Notes under the pieces: generated by a model | Database searches by the model: none | The model's input: the letters and a program-made list of their open reading frames with translations, nothing else | Told to the model about the DNA's origin: nothing | From: Alphaproteobacteria bacterium | GTDB taxonomy: Bacteria; Pseudomonadota; Alphaproteobacteria; Micavibrionales; Micavibrionaceae | Assembly: GCA_009995595.1 (NCBI GenBank) | Contig: JAACPE010000001.1 | Coordinates: forward strand, 186,001 to 250,000 | Length of the DNA: 64,000 bases | Direction: 5' to 3' | Shown here: positions 61,826-64,000 of the stretch, piece by piece | Layout: every line of letters starts with the position of its first letter | Position numbering within the stretch: the stretch's first letter is position 1 | Translations under genes and position numbers: made by a program

Positions 61826-62599
61826 ATGAGTAGTCTTGCCGTAGTCTTAGATGGAGTAATTTTGGTCTTTCTGGCCGTTACAATCTTTTATGCTGTGCGC
61901 CTGACAATTTTCTTTAAGGCCTTTCGCGAAAGCCGAGAGAGCGTCGAAGCACTCTTAACAAAACTCTCTTTCACAATAGATAAAGCGCAAAACGCCATTA
62001 TTAACATGCAAGAAATGTCGCAATCCTCCCGTGGTGATTTGCAAGATGTGATTAACGAAGCCAGCTTTCTCTCCGACGAGCTACGATTTATGAATGAAAC
62101 AGGTGATAACCTTGCCGAGCGCCTTGAAAAATTAGCTGAGCGTAACCGCGAATTGGTTGATCTCATTGAAGATCACGGCGGTATTGGCCGCCCAAAAATT
62201 AAAGTAGATGCCACTGGTTTTAATCAGATTGATGAAGATGTCTGGGGATTAAAAATAGATAATAATGACGAGGATATCTATGACGAGGAAGACGCCATAG
62301 CCCCTCGCCGTGTCCCGAAACAATCACGCGCCCAACCCAGTAAGACGCCTAAAATTGATTTGCCTTCATTCAAACAAGCCAATCCAAAAACAGGTTTTAT
62401 GATCAATGATCGTGACTATGATGAAGATGAAGAGGACATGATCGAAGAGGACACAGCATGGTCAACCGTCCTTCAAGCCGAAGTCAATGAAACTGGCAGC
62501 ACCAATTTCACATCCCAAGCTGAGCGTGATTTATACGAAGCGCTCCAACGGCAAAAACCACGATCCACGTCTTCCTCAAAAATTAGAGAGAGCGCATAA
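61826..62599 (+). CDS. DUF6468 flagellar-cluster membrane protein
   Basis: A 257-residue protein with one N-terminal helix (LAVVLDGVILVFLAVTIFYAVRLTIFF) and a coiled-coil region (residues about 40-115). A long acidic tail follows (NDEDIYDEEDAIAPRR, DYDEDEEDMIEEDT). The layout and its position between fliM and motE match the DUF6468 family common in Rhodospirillales-type flagellar clusters. Molecular function is unknown. It starts 15 bp after the fliM stop. Confidence 0.75.
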   Translation: MSSLAVVLDGVILVFLAVTIFYAVRLTIFFKAFRESRESVEALLTKLSFTIDKAQNAIINMQEMSQSSRGDLQDVINEASFLSDELRFMNETGDNLAERLEKLAERNRELVDLIEDHGGIGRPKIKVDATGFNQIDEDVWGLKIDNNDEDIYDEEDAIAPRRVPKQSRAQPSKTPKIDLPSFKQANPKTGFMINDRDYDEDEEDMIEEDTAWSTVLQAEVNETGSTNFTSQAERDLYEALQRQKPRSTSSSKIRESA

Positions 62600-62605
62600 C
62601 AGCTT

Positions 62606-63346
62606 ATGACATTTTTATCACGCATTCGTATTCTTCCTGTTTTGGCTGTCATTGCTGCGCTCGCGTTTGGCGTACGTTTTGGTGATTTTGTAAAGCAGGT
62701 GACAACTATGCCGCAGGCCTATGCCGAAGATGCCCCCGCACAAAGCAGTCTTGATGCTCCTGGCACTCAAGCAGGCGCGCTTGACCAAGAAGGATCTATG
62801 CAAGCAGAGCAAAAAACAGACGCACCAGCAGAAGATACGATGGCGGCAAAAACAACAGAAACGTCGATGTCTGATGAAAAAATAGAGTGGCGCGATTCCC
62901 AAGATACCGACTTTGAATATTCTGATGTACAAATGGAGCTGTTCGAAAACCTCGCTCAGCGCCGCAAAGACCTTGACACACGCGCGCGTGAATTGGCCAT
63001 GCGCGAAGCCCTGATGAAGGCCGCGCAGCAAGAAATGGAACAAAAGTTTAAAGAACTGACCTCCTTGCGCTCTGAGATAGAAGAGCTTCTGGTTGAGCAA
63101 TCCGAAGAAGAAAAGGCGCGGATCGCCAGCCTCGTCAAAATATACGAAGGGATGAAGGCCAAAGACGCCGCCCGCATTTTCAACACACTTGATCTTGATG
63201 TGTTGATTGAAGTCATCAAACAAATGTCAGAACGTAAATCCGCCCCCGTCATTGCCGCCATGAACCCAGAGCGCGCCCGAACGGTCACTGTTATGCTCTC
63301 TGAACAAAAACAATTGCCTGATCTATCGCGTGACTTTTTAAACTAA
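62606..63346 (+). CDS. motE: MotE family protein
   Basis: A 246-residue protein with an N-terminal hydrophobic segment (ILPVLAVIAALAFGVRFG), a low-complexity linker and a long coiled coil (about residues 110-170; RRKDLDTRARELAMREALMKAA). The C-terminal MgtE-N-like domain (KIYEGMKAKDAARIFNTLDLDVLIEVIKQMSERKSAPVIAAMNPERARTVTVML in outline) defines MotE. In Sinorhizobium, MotE is a periplasmic chaperone of the motor protein MotC. It follows the DUF6468 gene by 6 bp. Confidence 0.85.
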   Translation: MTFLSRIRILPVLAVIAALAFGVRFGDFVKQVTTMPQAYAEDAPAQSSLDAPGTQAGALDQEGSMQAEQKTDAPAEDTMAAKTTETSMSDEKIEWRDSQDTDFEYSDVQMELFENLAQRRKDLDTRARELAMREALMKAAQQEMEQKFKELTSLRSEIEELLVEQSEEEKARIASLVKIYEGMKAKDAARIFNTLDLDVLIEVIKQMSERKSAPVIAAMNPERARTVTVMLSEQKQLPDLSRDFLN

Positions 63347-63375
63347 CCTTATTCAAAAAGCGAGCCTGATTTAAA

Positions 63376-64000
63376 ATGCAAAAGCTGCGCCGCCGCCGCC
63401 GTAATGATGTCGAAAACAACACCATAAAAACGGGACAGCTCATGAACTTGTCTTTGTTCATTATGCTGCTTGCTTTTTTTATTGTGCTCAACGCGATGTC
63501 ATCTTATGAACCAAACTTGGCAGAGCCTATTATTAAAAGCCTTGATAACACTTTCTCAACCGATGCTGTTAAAAAAGACGCCGCGCCTTCGGTGAAAGAA
63601 GACCCCGTTCAATCTGTGAATGAGGGGGATATTTTTGATCGTATTGATGCTCTTTTTACCGCGCAAATTGTGTCTTATAAAAAAACAATCAGCAGTAATC
63701 GTGGTGAGATGATGCTTGAACTGCCTTTGGAAAAATTTTCACAAGGGGTTATGGCAGCGGGTCAAAAAGACCTTACAACAATGAGCACAGCGCGTAATGT
63801 GCGCGGCAATTTCCTTGTGCCAACGTTGGTCTCGATTATAAAATCAGAGCAGCGCGACATTACATACCGCATGGATATCATGATGCATGTGTCTGATAAT
63901 CCTGCGAATTTACAAAATCAAAACCCGACCAAGATTGCCGCCGTCATGCGCCGCGGCAGTGCGCTTGCCCAGAAATTAGAGCAAGGCGGCTTTTCTCAAA
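63376..64000 (+). CDS. MotB-like membrane protein (C-terminus beyond window)
   Basis: The first 208 codons of a protein starting MQKLRRRRRNDVENNTIKTG. A single N-terminal helix (NLSLFIMLLAFFIVLNAM) follows a basic segment, as in MotB. The periplasmic part is visible but any OmpA domain lies beyond the edge. The proton-binding Asp of MotB (ADFMTAMMAFF in E. coli) is not present in the helix, where this position falls on Ser or Asn. It may be a structural paralogue rather than an ion-conducting stator subunit. It follows motE by 29 bp. Confidence 0.7.
   Translation, partial: MQKLRRRRRNDVENNTIKTGQLMNLSLFIMLLAFFIVLNAMSSYEPNLAEPIIKSLDNTFSTDAVKKDAAPSVKEDPVQSVNEGDIFDRIDALFTAQIVSYKKTISSNRGEMMLELPLEKFSQGVMAAGQKDLTTMSTARNVRGNFLVPTLVSIIKSEQRDITYRMDIMMHVSDNPANLQNQNPTKIAAVMRRGSALAQKLEQGGFSQ

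Noticed and set aside
1-64000. tRNA genes, CRISPR arrays, insertion sequences, prophage
   Set aside because: None seen on reading both strands: no T-loop and acceptor pairs, no regular spaced repeats, no transposase or integrase motifs. A tRNA or covariance-model scan was not possible here.

Overview
The window comes from an alphaproteobacterium of moderate GC, roughly mid-40s percent by eye. Several regulators of the Caulobacter type support this: the phosphotransferase ChpT, the cell-cycle regulator CtrA, the flagellar regulators FlbD and FliX, and the flagellin regulators FlbT and FlaF. I cannot place it below class. A Rhodospirillales- or Micavibrio-like lineage is possible but unproven. 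About half of the window is one large flagellar supercluster, and the other half is housekeeping metabolism. I saw no tRNA, rRNA, CRISPR array or insertion sequence.

Region 1 (1-25 kb, mostly minus strand) holds metabolism. A galU-PMM/PGM-chpT-purH run is followed by a proline aminopeptidase, ribosomal protein bS21 and a secreted gamma-glutamyltransferase. The peptide ABC transporter yejABEF is then spread over 13 kb. Its genes keep the order A-B-E-F on one strand but are separated by kdsB and a phosphatase, by three orphan genes, and by a complete argC-argB-argD-argF operon. pyrD, pgsA and an orphan gene lead to ctrA. Several genes of unknown function sit in the gaps. One (8717-9190) is strikingly AT-rich and looks foreign.

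The most interesting signal is directly upstream of argC on the minus strand. An 11-codon ORF encodes MNNNTNRRRRR, with five consecutive arginine codons and then a stop. A promoter (TTGACG, 17 bp, TTTAGT) places the predicted transcription start on the A of its ATG. This looks like a leaderless arginine leader peptide controlling the arg operon by ribosome-mediated attenuation, analogous to trpL. The following 138 nt can form alternative RNA pairings.

Region 2 (25-64 kb) is flagellar. From ctrA it runs through fliI-fliJ, a long FliK-like protein, flhF-flhG and flhA. The basal-body and switch operon is fliF-fliG-fliH-fliN-motA-flbD, followed by flaG-like, flbT-flaF and flagellin genes. The rod, hook and ring operons are flgI-flgJ-flgN-like-fliK-flgD-flgE and flgF-flgG-flgA-flgH. 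fliX and dksA lie between them. The last operon is fliL, fliM, a DUF6468 gene, motE and a MotB-like gene. An EpmB/KamA-type aminomutase, an SPFH-NfeD pair and an OmpA-like lipoprotein gene are embedded in the cluster.

Regulatory logic visible in the DNA: sigma-54 promoter matches (GG-N10-GC) precede flgI, flgF and fliM, as expected for FlbD/FliX-controlled middle genes. Exact TTAA-N7-TTAA motifs, the CtrA consensus, lie upstream of galU (leading to chpT), of the orphan at 11000 and of the flaG-like gene. A phased array of TTAA motifs fills the divergent ctrA/fliI promoter. Two divergent flagellar intergenic regions share a conserved CACAGGCAGAATT element.
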